Positions 1 through 11,799 of a DNA stretch of 64,000 nt are shown here, in pieces (the first letter of the stretch is position 1; each line of letters begins with the position of its first letter). The notes beneath the pieces were generated by a model, which saw only the letters and a program-made list of their open reading frames with translations, made no database searches and was not told the DNA's origin. This DNA comes from Sitta carolinensis (taxonomy: Eukaryota > Chordata > Aves > Passeriformes > Sittidae), in contig JAVUNC010000025.1 in NCBI GenBank assembly GCA_032173965.1, positions 15,762,001 through 15,826,000 of the forward strand, written 5' to 3'. The position numbers were made by a program, and so were the translations under genes.

Positions 1-1010
1 GGCACAGAACTGTGGGCAGCGTGCAGCTGCTGGCAGGGGCAGCAGAGCAGGCACAGCCCAGGACAAAGCTTCAGCTGCACAGCAGTGTTGGTCCCCATAC
101 AAAGCACTACTGTGGCTGGATGCATCTGTATCCACCCACTTAATTTGCTTAAGATGTTGCCTTTGATCTGATTGTGTTAGTAACACACTTTCTGGATAGG
201 ATTCATATAGCTCAGATCCCTGTGGCACAGACTCCACAACAGTGCTCACAGCTGAGAACAATTCTTCTATTATTATTATTTTCAGTGGAGCCAAGAGGCA
301 TTTTCAGAGTTCTGTTCATTAGACATATTTACTTGGCTACTTCAGAAGATGATGTTTCATAGGAGCCTGTTCCTCTGCATTGATATTGGACATTTTATTT
401 TCTACTTGTCCTTATCAGAGCAGTTCCTGCCACCTTTGTTCCAGAGTCTCATTGTCTGCACGCCTCATTCTCTACCGGTGCTCTTGGTTTAAAATTTGTG
501 CCTCCTGTTCTTAGGGCTGCCTTCTCTGAGGCTCTGATGAGCCTGCCTGAAAGAGGCTATGAGAGATGGAGAGTCCCCAGCTGTTAAGATACAAGTGCAG
601 TGGTTTGCAGCACAGTACTGTAACACAAATCAAGCCCAGAAATGGTTTAGTTTAAAATGCTCTGCTGTAGACTGCAGGGGTTCAGGAGCTGATTAAAAAG
701 CAGCTCAGTAGTGCAAAAGCTGAAAGGTGGTCAGGCAAGGAGGTCTAACAGCATCAATTATTCCAAGCTAAGGATCTTTTAAACTTCTACTTTAAAGCAT
801 CCCTTCAACCCTGCTTAAAAAATAAAATCTGTTTAGGTGATGTTATGAATAGTAATTACTGTCAGACTTTGAGAGCTGCAGAAAGAAATCAGGGGCAGTA
901 TTTTTATTTTCTTGTTTAAGTTTGTGTTCCCAAATTGTTTGGAGTTTGACTTGCCACCTGACAGATGCATTTGGTAATGGTGAAATAAATTACAGCCTTC
1001 TCTTTTTCAG
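1..1010. other. KIF25 intron (upstream exons off the window)
   Basis: No kinesin-like reading frame precedes the acceptor at 1010. The motor sequence that should come before the P-loop exon is not in these bases. I see nothing else here. Confidence 0.7.
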
Positions 1011-1160
1011 GTACAATGTGTGTATCATGGCTTATGGGCAAACTGGAAGTGGGAAGACATACACAATGTTGGGACCACGGTTAGAAGGGAACTTAGCATT
1101 CTCCAGAGAAGAGGAATCAGACCTTGGAATTATTCCTCGAGCTACCCAAGAAGTGTTCAG
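1011..1160 (+). CDS. KIF25: KIF25 exon with P-loop (first in window)
   Basis: The acceptor is TCTTTTTCAG|G and the donor TTCAG|GTAAAA. The exon starts with the third base of a codon and leaves two bases. It encodes [16 protein letters not shown], the ATP-binding P-loop, then a loop ending [10 protein letters not shown]. Confidence 0.92.
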
Positions 1161-4100
1161 GTAAAAACTAAGTAAAGGCTTGCTGTCAGTGGGAGTCACT
1201 TTAAACTGTACAGGAATGATGAAATAAAGTTTCTATTTTATAGAAAATATAGCTTTCAATTAAGTTCTATTGACTTCTTCAAGAATAAACAAACTGTGTA
1301 TTCTGATTCTTCAAGTTAACATTAGCATATGGATGAGGCAATTCCATGGTTGTAGATACTTAGTAGATGCTTTCATCAGATTGTCATTATATTACAATTA
1401 AAGGAAAGATCTCTATTTATAGATTGTTCATTTGGTGTTCAACTTTATCATTTTGGGACTTTTTTCTTCAACTTTTTTTTACCAGGCTTATTTCAGAAAA
1501 GCCACCAGGGAGCTACTGGGTGGAGGTTTCTGTTGTAGAAGTGTATAACAATGAAATTTTTGACCTTCTGGCCAAAGACAGTTATGGGAAGGTGTCTGGA
1601 GTCAAACGAGACGTCGTCACAACGCGCGAAGGGAAGAGCGATGTGCCCCTGCTGACACACGAGTGAGTCCATGAGCCCTGCCACCCAAACAGCACCTGCT
1701 GTTAACACCATGGAGAGCTGTCACACACTGCAGACAGGCTCCTGAACACTGAGCCCTTACCCTGTGCAAAGGAACAGTTCTGGCAGCTCAGTCTGTTAGA
1801 CTGCAAAAGTCAAAACACTTCCAGAAATAACCGTGCAATTACTTGGAGTTATACTCCTGTGGTAAGTGCCTTCCACTCAGAGTGCCTGAGGATTGCTCCA
1901 TATTTCGTTGGTGCTTCTTGTCAGCTGTAGGAAAAGAAGGGATAATCTAGTCACAAAGCTCTTTCCATTCAGTCTTACTGAATTATCAAATTTACAGATT
2001 ATAATAGAAATTTATGTACCAGTTGCAAATAGTTAAGTCGCTGCAGGCTGTTAGCTTTGCCTATATGCACTTTAGTTACAAAAAATTAGAATAAGATTTT
2101 GAGTGATCTTTTAATACAAATACCATCTTAATATTGCTTAATGTTCTGTATTCATAACTGGAGGTGTTAAAGCTGGAATTGTTATGTTGGCATTTGAACT
2201 GGGAGGTCTTGAAAATTGAGGTTAAAAGCTAAGAAGCAGCAAGGCTTCTCTCCACCCATTTTTAAGATTTACCTTCCCAGCATTGGTGTATGCCAGGTTT
2301 GATCCTTATTTACAACTTGGCAGTGTAGGGAGAGCTGGGGTATTTAAGGTACAGATATACTTACATTAATGCCTTCTTTTACTTACTGAGCATTAGGAAG
2401 ATTTGTTCCAGTACTCATGGGAATGATCCTTGGCATTATGTAAGTGTGGCATACAAAACAAATGTACAGTGCTTTCTTGTTATACATAAAAAACTTACCT
2501 TGGGCAATTAGATGTTAAAAAATCATGTGTTCATAAAATTCCATCCATTAAGAAGAGGGAATCTGTTCCAGATGCTTCATTTTAGCAATGGCTGTGTCTT
2601 TTATCATAGAATGTCCTAAGTGGGAAGGGGCCCACAAGATCCTGGAGTCCAACTCCTGGCACTGCACAGGAGAGCCCCAGGAATCCCATTCTGGTACCTG
2701 GTCACCCTTTGGGTGAAGAACCTTTTCCTAAAATCCCCTGTAAACCTCCCCTGACACAACTTCCACCTGTTCCCTCAGGTCACCCAAAAGAAGAGGTTGG
2801 TTCCTGCCCCTCTGCTTCCCCTCACCAGGAAGTTGTTACTGCAATGAGATCTCCTCCAGGCTGAACAGACCAAGTGACTTCAGCTTCTGCTTATATGGCT
2901 TCCCCTTTCAGCCTTTCCCCATTTTTGTGGCCTTTCTTTGGGCCTTATGCTATAGTACCAACATTAGATAGAAAAAAAAAAAAAGATAAATTAGGATAAG
3001 CACTACTAGTGGCACCAGAGAGGTGATGGTACCCAGTGGAGATAAACTGGACATCTCTCTGTGAGCACCCAGCATGAGAACAGATTCTGGAGGGGAGCAT
3101 GTGCTTTATCAAAATGTCAATAAAGAAGTGTCCTGCTCCTCGAGTAAATAATGTTTGTGACAAGAAACATCTCGCTCTACTGAAATATTTAGAACAGCAT
3201 GAATGTTTTCTATGTTTCTGAGGAAACATGATGTTTTTCTTTGTTTCTCTCTAATAATTCTTGTCATGGTCTATTCTCTACTTTTCCAAGGGGAACTAGC
3301 AGTCAGATATGAAATGCATCCCATGCCAATTAAATAAAATGCAGCATCAGTGGAGATAATTTTGTCCTGTGGGAATTAGTCACATAAGCAGACCAGTAAT
3401 TTGTTTATATGGATTTAATGCTATTCCCAGCAAGCCTTGATAAAGAATACTAGAATGTACTGGAGGATTGTGCAAATGTACTTTTATTTTACCTAATGAT
3501 ACACATTAATTGATTTGTACTTTCTAGCAATTTAATTGCTCATGGAAAAGTGGGAGCCCAGAGAAATTGTCAAGTAGTTTTCTTTACTGTGGGAGCTATA
3601 GGACTCGCCTTCCTTTCTATGAAATAATCACTGCAATATTCTCAGAAGGATTAACACTTGTATCTGGGGTTTGCCTGCTCTTTGGTCTTGAGGTTAAATA
3701 CAATTTCCATAGAAATTCTACAAGCTTGACTGCACTCTACATGCTTCATAAGAACATGGAATGAATGAAAAGTGACTGGAGCTTAACGTGATGAATCCTT
3801 CTGCCTTTTCTGTCTGTATTATGCTGACTAGTGGGTTTCTCTCTGTCTCTGTTCTTACATTTCCTCAACTGTGACTCTATTCCAACTTTTAGTATCTAGT
3901 TAAGGCTCTGCTGTCAAGGGAATGAAAAACTCCAGAAGAGTCTGGGAGCAGAATTTAACCTGTGTGTGCTGAATCCGTCTTGGAGGAGCTAATCTTTTTC
4001 CTTTGACCAGACAGGAAAGGAGGTATATGACTTAGAAAGTGAAGATGGGTGCACGTTGTGGAGGAGTGCTGGGAGCTGAACTTTCCCTGTTTCATCAAAA

Positions 4101-7100
4101 CCTCCAAGTAGTTTTTAACTATGGTATTTCAGGAACTAACATGCTGGCCTGGCATAATTTTATTCCTGAAAAATGCCTGTTCCACTTCCCAAGGGAGCTT
4201 TGCATAGTTAGTGGGTGACCCATCTCTCTTTGTAGGTTTTGGGAGAGGTGAGAAGCAGTGGGACTTGTGCCATTGAGACAAAAAAAAAAAAAAAAAAAAA
4301 AGAAGCTGCAATAAAGTTTCATTTGTCCTTCTAGTTAATAAAATGGTTGCTATGTTTATTTCTGTAAATTTTAATTTATGGCAAAGAAACTTGGAGCCTT
4401 GAAGCCTTGAACTAAAACTCTTAAAGGCCACTCATCTCAGTCGGTTAATACTAAATTCTAATGCAAACATAAATAAAAATATGGACTTGTATCTCAATTA
4501 CAATGCAAGCAGTGAAAAAAGTCCAATTCATAAACAGGTTATATTAATAATTACATAGAAAGGTTAATAAGAAAAAACAAACCTAAACAAAGTAAAGGAA
4601 CCATCGAGTGAGGCCACCCAGCTGCCCAAAATCTAAAGTAAACAGCTGGTGCTTTGAATAAAAACACATCCTCATTTATGATAATATTTCATCCAGAATA
4701 TATTGGCCTGCTGGGTCTCATTGGCTCCTCCATATATCCACTAAAGTACAGTAGTCTCTTTCCTGCTCACATGTTCATCTTACTGAATCACAAAAACCTC
4801 AGTCTCTTTCTTCTTTTATAGTTTGGTTGACTTTGGAGACCTTTCAGCATCAAATTCTTAACGTAACCACAACAGGGCTTCTCTGTGTGGAATCTGGTCC
4901 TGGAACGTGTGGCACTTAGAGCACGATGAAGCCGTAGAGATTCCCCTAAAATATTATTTCTGTCAGTCCTGTGGAGGAGCTCAGCACGCTGGGCTGGGGA
5001 TGTTGCTGCTTTCAAAGGCAGCTGCAGCTCCCCAGCACTGACAGCACCCCCTGAGCCCTGTCTGCCTTGGCAAAGTGCTGGGGCAGCAGCTTGGAGCACT
5101 GAGCCTTGGGCAGCTCACAGCAGCAGCTGGCAGGATCCAACAGCCTAGTGCTTCATCCTGGCCAAGGCTGCTTCCCTGGCAGCCCCTCCAGTGCTGGCTG
5201 GTTGGAAGCTGCAGTTCAAGGCTTGGGAAGGCAGGATGTGTGCCCCTTGGAGGGAGGCAATAGTCAGATGTGCCCAGTGTCAGCTCTGACTGGGGGAACT
5301 AGAGCCGTGGATTCTCTGCTGGCACCAGGTGAGACAAGCAGGAGAACCCCGAGGGTGCCCAGAGGTGTCACAGTGGAGCCAAGTGTGGCTCACCATGACA
5401 GGGAATACAGTGACTGTCTGTACTGGTTGTTTACCTCCTGCAGCCCTGGATATGCAGTGAACTTAGGCAGCTGCTTCTCTTAAGTGTTTCTAGGATGTGG
5501 CTAAATGTTTTCTGTGCTTCAGATACCCTTGCTTTCTTTCTCAAGGAAATTGTTTTAGTTGAGTATAGTTTGTTTTCTTTTGTTCTTCTGTCTCTAAGCT
5601 CTTCAGGTTTAGAGACAAAAGAACAAAAATCTCAGCATAAACTTTGTTTGTGCCTGGTATGACTTTTACTGAAATCAGCCATATCGAAGTCATAAAGACA
5701 CTGCCTTCTATCACAAGCTAGCTTTTGCTGATTGCAGCATTGTGGAACTAAGCCTGTGGCCTGTCGTGAGAGCTGTTAATGGTCGTGCTGTTATCTGTAA
5801 CATTCAGTGACCAGGCAGTCATAATTTATGATTAAAAACAGTTGTTTAGGTGTTTTACCTTCCATGATTATTGAAGAAGGCAACACAGTGAAAGAAAAGG
5901 GAGGGCACTTTAGTCCCATTTGTTTTAAACATAGCAAACCTAGAGAAAATCACAGTGGGTTTTTTCTTTACCCAACCAGTTTATTTCATTTTCTGTTTAT
6001 TTCACCGTGTGTGCTAGGTCTTTGCCCTTGGATTGATCATATTTGCAGTACTTCCTTTAACAGGAAAAGAAAACAGATAGTATGAGATAAATGGTCTATA
6101 GAAATCTGTCTGTTTATTCTGACGTTATGCTCATTGAACAGTGGAACTGGACTTTTTTCCAGGGATTCTGGATGTAATTCCAGAGGTGAAATATGACTAC
6201 CAGAGGCCCAGAGAAATTTTTAAGGTTTTTCCTAATTCTGTACCTAAGAAAATTAGTTACCTCAGCATAAATTGGACAAATCTCCTTCTGTAAAACCAGA
6301 GACTACAGTAATGTCTAAAGCTGTGTCTTTTCTTCCAAAGGGTGGAGATACAGAAATGTCTGTTGCTTCAGGAGCTAAACTACTGTACCTCTGGACCTGC
6401 AAAGCTGGCAGGCCACTGCTGCAGCACTTTCAGGACTGCATCACAGCTTTTGGCTTGAATTTTCATCTTTATCCCACCTGAAAAAGTCTAATACAGTTGT
6501 TTGTGCAGCTCAAAACGGAGAGTAGTATAAGGAGAAGGGCAAGGAAGTGGAAATGTTGAGGCTCTCATTCAAGTTGTCAGCTTTCTTGTGTGATTCTTCT
6601 TGTGAGTCAGTTAAATATCCTTTGTTTCTTTACTTCTTAGGACTGTTGAAAATGCATCTGAATTTTTGCATCTAGTCAAGAAAGGCCTACAGCTGAGAGT
6701 CACACACCCAACCCTGGTGCATGCCCATTCCTCTCGGTCCCATCTGGTGGTGACACTGACCGTAACCACAGCTGTCTTTGGAGATAACTTTGGTAAGTAG
6801 GATGTTACTAAAATACAGCTAAAGCAAGTTGTTTTTAGAAAGACAGCATGGATTCCTGAAGCAACTTTCCCAGAGAATTTTTGCCTTTCTTCCCAGCAAA
6901 GAGAGAAAGCCAGATGCTTCTGCTGAGGAATGATACTAGGAGGTAACCAACCTGACCAAGTGGGAATGACACTATTAAAGTGAATAGCTCATCATGTAGA
7001 GATAAAGCAGTGGGATATGAGGGCTGAAGGAAATCCAGGGGGAACAGCAGCAAAGGACAAAATAGAAGAGGCAGGATAAGGATTTATTTTTTTGCCAGAG

Positions 7101-10100
7101 CACCACCAGGTGATGTTTCAAATACATAGAACCAGTTTCCAGACCCTACTGCTCCCAAGCATCCAAAATTGCACTTTGCTTGCAATCAGCCTAAAGCTTT
7201 TAAAAGTCCATAATGGACTTCCATTTCTTGTTTTCCACACAGATGTGTGAACATTGGGATATTGGATACAAGACAATCTACACCAAAGTTTCTTACTAAC
7301 TGGTATGATTTGTTTGATGAGTAAAACTTTAAATAAGATAGAAAAAGTCATTCAGCCTGCCTGTGCCGTGGATTCTGGTTGTACATTGCTTCTGTTAGAA
7401 TAGCCTGAAGCAGCAGATCCTGTATATCCCATATTGATGCCCCATTTTTTCCCCATCTCAATTTCTAGTGTTAGTGAAAACCTCTCTTTTTTTTCCCATT
7501 AACCAGGTACTTTATGGGAAGATGAACAAACCAGTCAGAGACTAAATAAAGATGCATCCTGCACCTTTCCACATAAAACGAGAGACAATAAATCCACCTC
7601 TTCTTCCAGAGCCTCTTCTCCAGTGCAATTTGAAGCAACTGAGAAAATGAAGCAAGTCAAAACGAGACTGCAGTTGGTGGACCTGGCTGGGAGCGAGTGT
7701 GTCGGTGAGTGAACACCCTGGGCATGCATCCTCCCAGACCTGGGTTACAAGAAATTCCTCAGCTCTTTATGGAGGGATACAGGCAACCCTGCACAGGGCT
7801 GGTTTGAACCCACAGATCCTGGCATAAACCAAATGTTGAGGGTTCATTGATCCGGTTTTGCACTGGTGTAGTTTAATTCAAAGTATGGCTGCATAAGGTT
7901 GAAATAAGCCCAGGATGGTTACCCATATCATAGATACAGTATTTGTTCAGACTGCTTTTATTAGGTCTGTTTTTCTACTCTGAAAATTAGCATGTCTTTG
8001 GTACAGAAATATTTAAAGGGCCTAAATTATTTAAATATTATAAATATCTGTAATAATCGATATCGCCATGTGTGGATTTTTCTGCTTTATTGTGGAAAAA
8101 GTCTTGGAGGAAATTAGTGTTGAAAAGATAATATTGTTTTCATTGTTTCTTCAAAGCATTTTCCTCCCGCCTCCTCCATGCACACAATAATTTCAAAAAC
8201 TTGATTATTTCCTAAAGGACAAGCTTTCTTACCAAGAAAAACCTCGCAGCCAAATGTATCATTCCAGAAATAATGTTTTGAAAAGTGAACCAGTATTATG
8301 AAAGAGCCTTTTACTTTACTGCCAAGAATTCTTGCTGTTGCTCACTGTTAAACTTTTGTTCTATGGAGAAACCTAATATAATACATTATTTTTTCATTTG
8401 CTCTAAATGCTGAAAACATGTAATTGAGCAACAGGGCGTGTGTTTGTTCTCTCAGTTAAAGCAGGACAAACATTTCCTTGGTTTGGGGCTCACAGGATCC
8501 TCCTGTGAAGCCAGGAGAGCTGTGCTCACATCAGTGGTAGATGTGGCCCAGCACATGCAGCAGGCTGACCTCTGCCATCAGCCGTGGGAGGACATGCTCT
8601 GCTCAAAGTGAGCACAGTGGTAACTCGGAGTTCTTTTAAAATGGGGGCAAATCTAAGGGAGCAGCAGTACCTCAAGCGTTTCACACATGTCAGCACTGGC
8701 CCTGTTGGCTCTACAGCCAGCCTGGGACATTGGCAGCATTTAGAAGCCAATTGGTCCCTTTTTAGCAAACTGTGTTTCACTTTGAAAACTCAGCTAAATG
8801 CTTTGTCAAAGTTCATCTGACCAAATGAGCATAAGCAGCAGTTTAAACATGTACCCCTTCCCCTATTTACAGTTTTCTCCTTTTGGGGGATAACTGTCAT
8901 CCCAGGAGTCCACTTTTCCTTGACATACAAGAAGCCTGTATATATAATGACCCCAGTAAAGTCACCCTGAGATTCATCCTGTCTCGGATTGTTGTCCACC
9001 CTTTGGCAGGGGCTTCCAAACTGTTTTGCTCTGTCTCTCTCTGACAGCTGGAGACTCTACCACTCCAACCTCATCCTCCCCACAGTCACAGTTCCACAGC
9101 CCTCCCTGTCCAGACTCCTGGGGTTTTTGCTATTACTGTACCTTTTCACATTTCCCTCTAGAACTCCTCCTTTGCTAGAAAATGCTGGCCTAAGGGGAAA
9201 ACAAGCTCTCTAGCCATTCCCTGTCCCTGTGTGGAGGTAGGAGAGTAGGCAGTAGAGGAAGCTGTTGGCCCCATCTGATCACCCCAGTGCCATCAGCTCT
9301 GCCTGACATGGATCATATGCTTTGGGTAAGGAGAAGCGATTGCAGGTGCCTCTGTACCTCATCCACTGTCCTCAAGAAAGACTGCATTTGAATAACATGA
9401 TGATAAATGCTAATAGCAATTTTCTCTCCCCTAAATGGCAAAGGTAAGGACAACAGGAATTAATTTATTGCACCCTCATCCAGACTGATCAGAGTTGAGC
9501 TTGCAGCACCTCTTTGAATTGGTGCAATGTGTTTCATAGACCAGTCCTTTGCAGTGTTGCTCAGGGGCAGCACAGCTACCTACAGCCATGCTGGGTGGAT
9601 GGTAGAAGGGCATCATTTTCCTTTATCCATTTCCTTACAGCAAATCATGCCATAAAACACCACTCCACAGTCTTTGATGAATCCAAATACTTCACACTTG
9701 TGGCTGCTGTACAATTTTCTCTCTGCAGCTTGTGCCATCAATGCCTCTCCTCTTTTTCCAGAGGGATACAGATGGGGCAGCTAACTATTATAAAAAATGG
9801 TGGAACAAAACAGGTTTCTCTTTGGGGCCATTGTGGACTTGTGTTTCCAAAAGCAGTGTCTTGCTGATCTTAAGGTGTTCCTACTTTCTTGGTTCCTTGT
9901 TCTTAATACATATGGAGCCAAAAATGCCCTGTACATCAGCAGAGGTCAACTTTAACATAAGATACAGGAGATGCTTTGGACCAGCTGTCAACATTGAATC
10001 TTCTTTAGCCTTTCCTGCCCATGACAGGTTTGAAGCAGCTTTACCAGTGTTACCAGTGCCTTTTTCTCCACTGTACCAGGCATGTCTGGAGTGACAGGGG

Positions 10101-11563
10101 CAGCCCTGAGAGAGACCTCCTTTATTAACCGCAGCCTGTGTGCCCTGGCCGACGTCCTGGGAGCGATAGCAGAGCAGCGCGCGCACGTCCCGTATCGGAA
10201 CAGCAGACTGACACATCTGCTCCAGGACTCCCTAGGTGAGGGGGTATTCTGACTCCTGTCCAACAACACAGATTTCTTCTCCTGGTTTATCCTCTCCTTT
10301 GCTGTGTGAAACCTGAAGGTGATCTTATACTCCTTGTTTGAATGTGGCCTCTATTCCAAAGACTCTGGCTTGGGAGAGTGTGAGTACACAGCGACAGCTG
10401 TGAGCAGCCTCTGCTCCTGAGTTTGGCTAAACCTTGCTGTTTCCAAAGCTCAGCTGAAGAACAACATCTCAATAGGATCACATAAAGAGTAAAAATTGTA
10501 TTTCACTGGTGTTTCATGTCAGGTACAGTTTAAAAGTTGAACTTCAATCTTTATTACTACAGGGTATAATCACCTACATGTACATTCCTTAACATTGTGC
10601 CCTGTAGCAATAAGAAAAAGGAGGAGGAAAGGACATGGCAGTATGCTACAACTTTGTGTTGGGGTCAATTCCTCTTCTTTAGCTCCTCATCTACACAGAA
10701 GCAGTTTTAAAACAAGTGTTATTCCTGCAATAATGTCAATTTGTGTTCATGTTTAGTCCATTTTTCTTCAGCCAGAAAATATTAGCCCTTATGCTTTTAA
10801 TTTCCAGTTCAAGAGATTATGTGAATGAGGCAACAGTTCTTCAGAGTTTCTGAAATACTATGAATTTTTTGATTAAGCTTGGATTTTTACTTAGTACTGG
10901 AGTCCCTACTGTGAAAAGGGAAAGCCAAAAATAGAGTGAGAGCTGTGTTATGTGGGCTATGAGCCTGATTTTAACCAAGTCTGTTGTATGACTTTGGAGA
11001 AGTGCTGAAAATGGCCATTTCCTCCTTTGTTTAATCATCATCTGTGAATTTCAAGTCTCGTTTGTTTTATTGTCACACCAGCCATTTTGCCATTACCCCA
11101 AGTTTACAAATATTTCACAAAACTTAACTAAGTGTCCAGACCCATCATCTACATGCTGATTAGCTGATGAAGGGGGAAAAAAATCTACATTACAAATTGT
11201 GAAACACTTGGGGGCAAATATTATATTGTTAGACTCCCTGTGAAGGAGCTGTCTGCTCCAACAGCCCTCTTCAGGAGCAAGCTTCTGCTTCATGAAAGCA
11301 GTGGGAACCTGTGCTCACTGTGGAGTAGATCAGTATGGTAACAGTGTATAACTTACTGAAAATAATGAGGTAAATAAGCATGTTTTGTCTTTTTCCCCCT
11401 TTTAGGAGGTGATGCTAAACTGTTGGTGATGCTGTGCATCTCTCCTGGCCAAAAGTACTTAACAGAATCACTGCAGTCTCTGGGATTTGGAACTCGTGCT
11501 CGGCAAGTTCAGAGAGGACAAGCCAAGAAAAAAAATTCCCCGGTGCCGAGTAAAGGAAAATAA
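1011..11563 (+). CDS. KIF25: KIF25-like kinesin motor, 3' six coding exons (5' end outside window)
   Basis: Spliced gene; exons 1011-1160, 1486-1662, 6641-6792, 7507-7704, 10080-10235 and 11406-11563 join in phase into 329 residues ending at TAA 11561-11563. Seen: P-loop GQTGSGKT in the first exon, kinesin core [12 protein letters not shown], switch I-type SSRSHLVV, switch [10 protein letters not shown], the helix [12 protein letters not shown], and [18 protein letters not shown]. The protein ends about 25 residues after the last motor element with a Lys-rich tail, so the motor is C-terminal, as in kinesin-14-like proteins. A Ser/Thr/Lys-rich insertion of about 45 residues lies between SSRSH and DLAGSE. 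Known of the family: KIF25 is reported to affect centrosome separation as a minus-end-type kinesin. The N-terminal part of the motor and any stalk lie upstream of the window. KIF25 rather than another kinesin-14 is inferred from the FRMD-family neighbour and the short C-terminus; the kinesin call itself is certain. Confidence 0.9.
1486..1662 (+). CDS. KIF25: KIF25 exon, motor core strand/helix ([12 protein letters not shown])
   Basis: The acceptor follows a T-rich tract (TTTTTTTTACCAG|G) and the donor is CACGA|GTGAGT. It takes two bases from the previous exon and leaves two. The kinesin signature [15 protein letters not shown] is clear. The rest is a charged loop ending PLLTH. Confidence 0.92.
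2604..2945 (-). mobile_element. Degenerate CR1-type LINE 3' fragment
   Basis: The phrases TCATAGAATG, GGAGTCCAACTCCTGGCACT and GAGATCTCCTCCAGGCTGAA are characteristic of the 3' region of avian CR1 LINEs. The TCATAGAAT end is the 3' terminus in reverse, so the element reads on the minus strand. It is a truncated, diverged non-coding tail in a KIF25 intron. Family identification is from memory; the subfamily is not resolved. Confidence 0.75.
4280..4301 (+). repeat. Poly(A) tract
   Basis: Uninterrupted run of about 22 A in a KIF25 intron. No SINE or processed pseudogene could be recognised in front of it. Confidence 0.9.
5578..5628. repeat. Near-perfect 20-bp inverted repeat (hairpin)
   Basis: The arm at 5578-5597 pairs with 5609-5628 over 20 bases with one mismatch, around an 11-base loop. 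It lies in a KIF25 intron. It could be a chance palindrome, a small transposon remnant or a structured RNA; no known RNA family is recognised. Confidence 0.7.
6641..6792 (+). CDS. KIF25: KIF25 exon with switch I SSRSH motif
   Basis: The acceptor is TACTTCTTAG|G and the donor AACTTTG|GTAAGT. It completes the shared Glu codon and encodes [19 protein letters not shown] followed by [15 protein letters not shown], the conserved switch I region of kinesins. Phase is kept on both sides. Confidence 0.92.
6793..7506. other. KIF25 intron
   Basis: Non-coding sequence between the SSRSH and LAGSE exons, with GT and AG ends. No repeat or gene recognised. Confidence 0.8.
7507..7704 (+). CDS. KIF25: KIF25 exon with switch [10 protein letters not shown] and Ser-rich insert
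   Basis: The acceptor is CATTAACCAG|G and the donor GTGTCG|GTGAGT. The first two thirds encode a poorly conserved Ser/Thr/Lys-rich segment that contains TSSSRASSP. The exon then gives [14 protein letters not shown], the switch II motif. Confidence 0.92.
7705..10079. other. KIF25 intron
   Basis: Non-coding sequence between the LAGSE and VPYRNSRL exons, with canonical ends. No repeat family recognised. Confidence 0.8.
10080..10235 (+). CDS. KIF25: KIF25 exon, motor helix 4 / VPYRNSRLT region
   Basis: The acceptor is CTGTACCAG|G and the donor CCCTAG|GTGAGG. It encodes [20 protein letters not shown] and [16 protein letters not shown], the microtubule-binding helix and the next conserved kinesin motif. 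It is GC- and CpG-richer than the flanking introns. Confidence 0.92.
10236..11405. other. KIF25 last intron
   Basis: Non-coding sequence between the last two coding exons. It ends in a CTTTTTCCCCCTTTTAG tract. Confidence 0.8.
11406..11563 (+). CDS. KIF25: KIF25 terminal coding exon
   Basis: The acceptor is CCCCCTTTTAG|G. It encodes the last motor strand and helix ([12 protein letters not shown], then [14 protein letters not shown]) and a basic tail ending VPSKGK before TAA at 11561-11563. The end so soon after the motor supports a C-terminal-motor kinesin. Confidence 0.92.
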
Positions 11564-11781
11564 AACCTAAGATTCCTGTGGATTAAAGTATCATTAATGA
11601 GTTCCTCAGACCAAAATGTATATTGTCATCTTTAAGCCATTCTTTTAGATATTAACTGCCAGATAAAGTAAGCAATCCTCAACACGGCATTAGTAAGCAA
11701 TCAACCTGCTAATGATGTTCTTGCTCCAAAGATAATAGCAAATATTCACAACAGCTTCCCACCGTGGTGGAATGGTAGAGA

Positions 11782-11787
11782 AATAAA
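11782..11787 (+). terminator. KIF25: KIF25 polyadenylation signal (AATAAA)
   Basis: First AATAAA on the + strand after the stop codon, about 220 bases downstream. It implies a short 3' UTR ending near 11800. Cleavage is inferred. Confidence 0.55.
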
Positions 11788-11799
11788 CTGGGCTTTAAG

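Larger units (their letters stand above)
1663..6640. other. KIF25 intron with CR1 fragment, poly-A tract and hairpin
   Basis: Long intron between in-phase exons. It contains the CR1 fragment at 2604-2945, an A-tract at 4280-4301 and an inverted repeat at 5578-5628, and no further exon that I can support. Confidence 0.75.
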
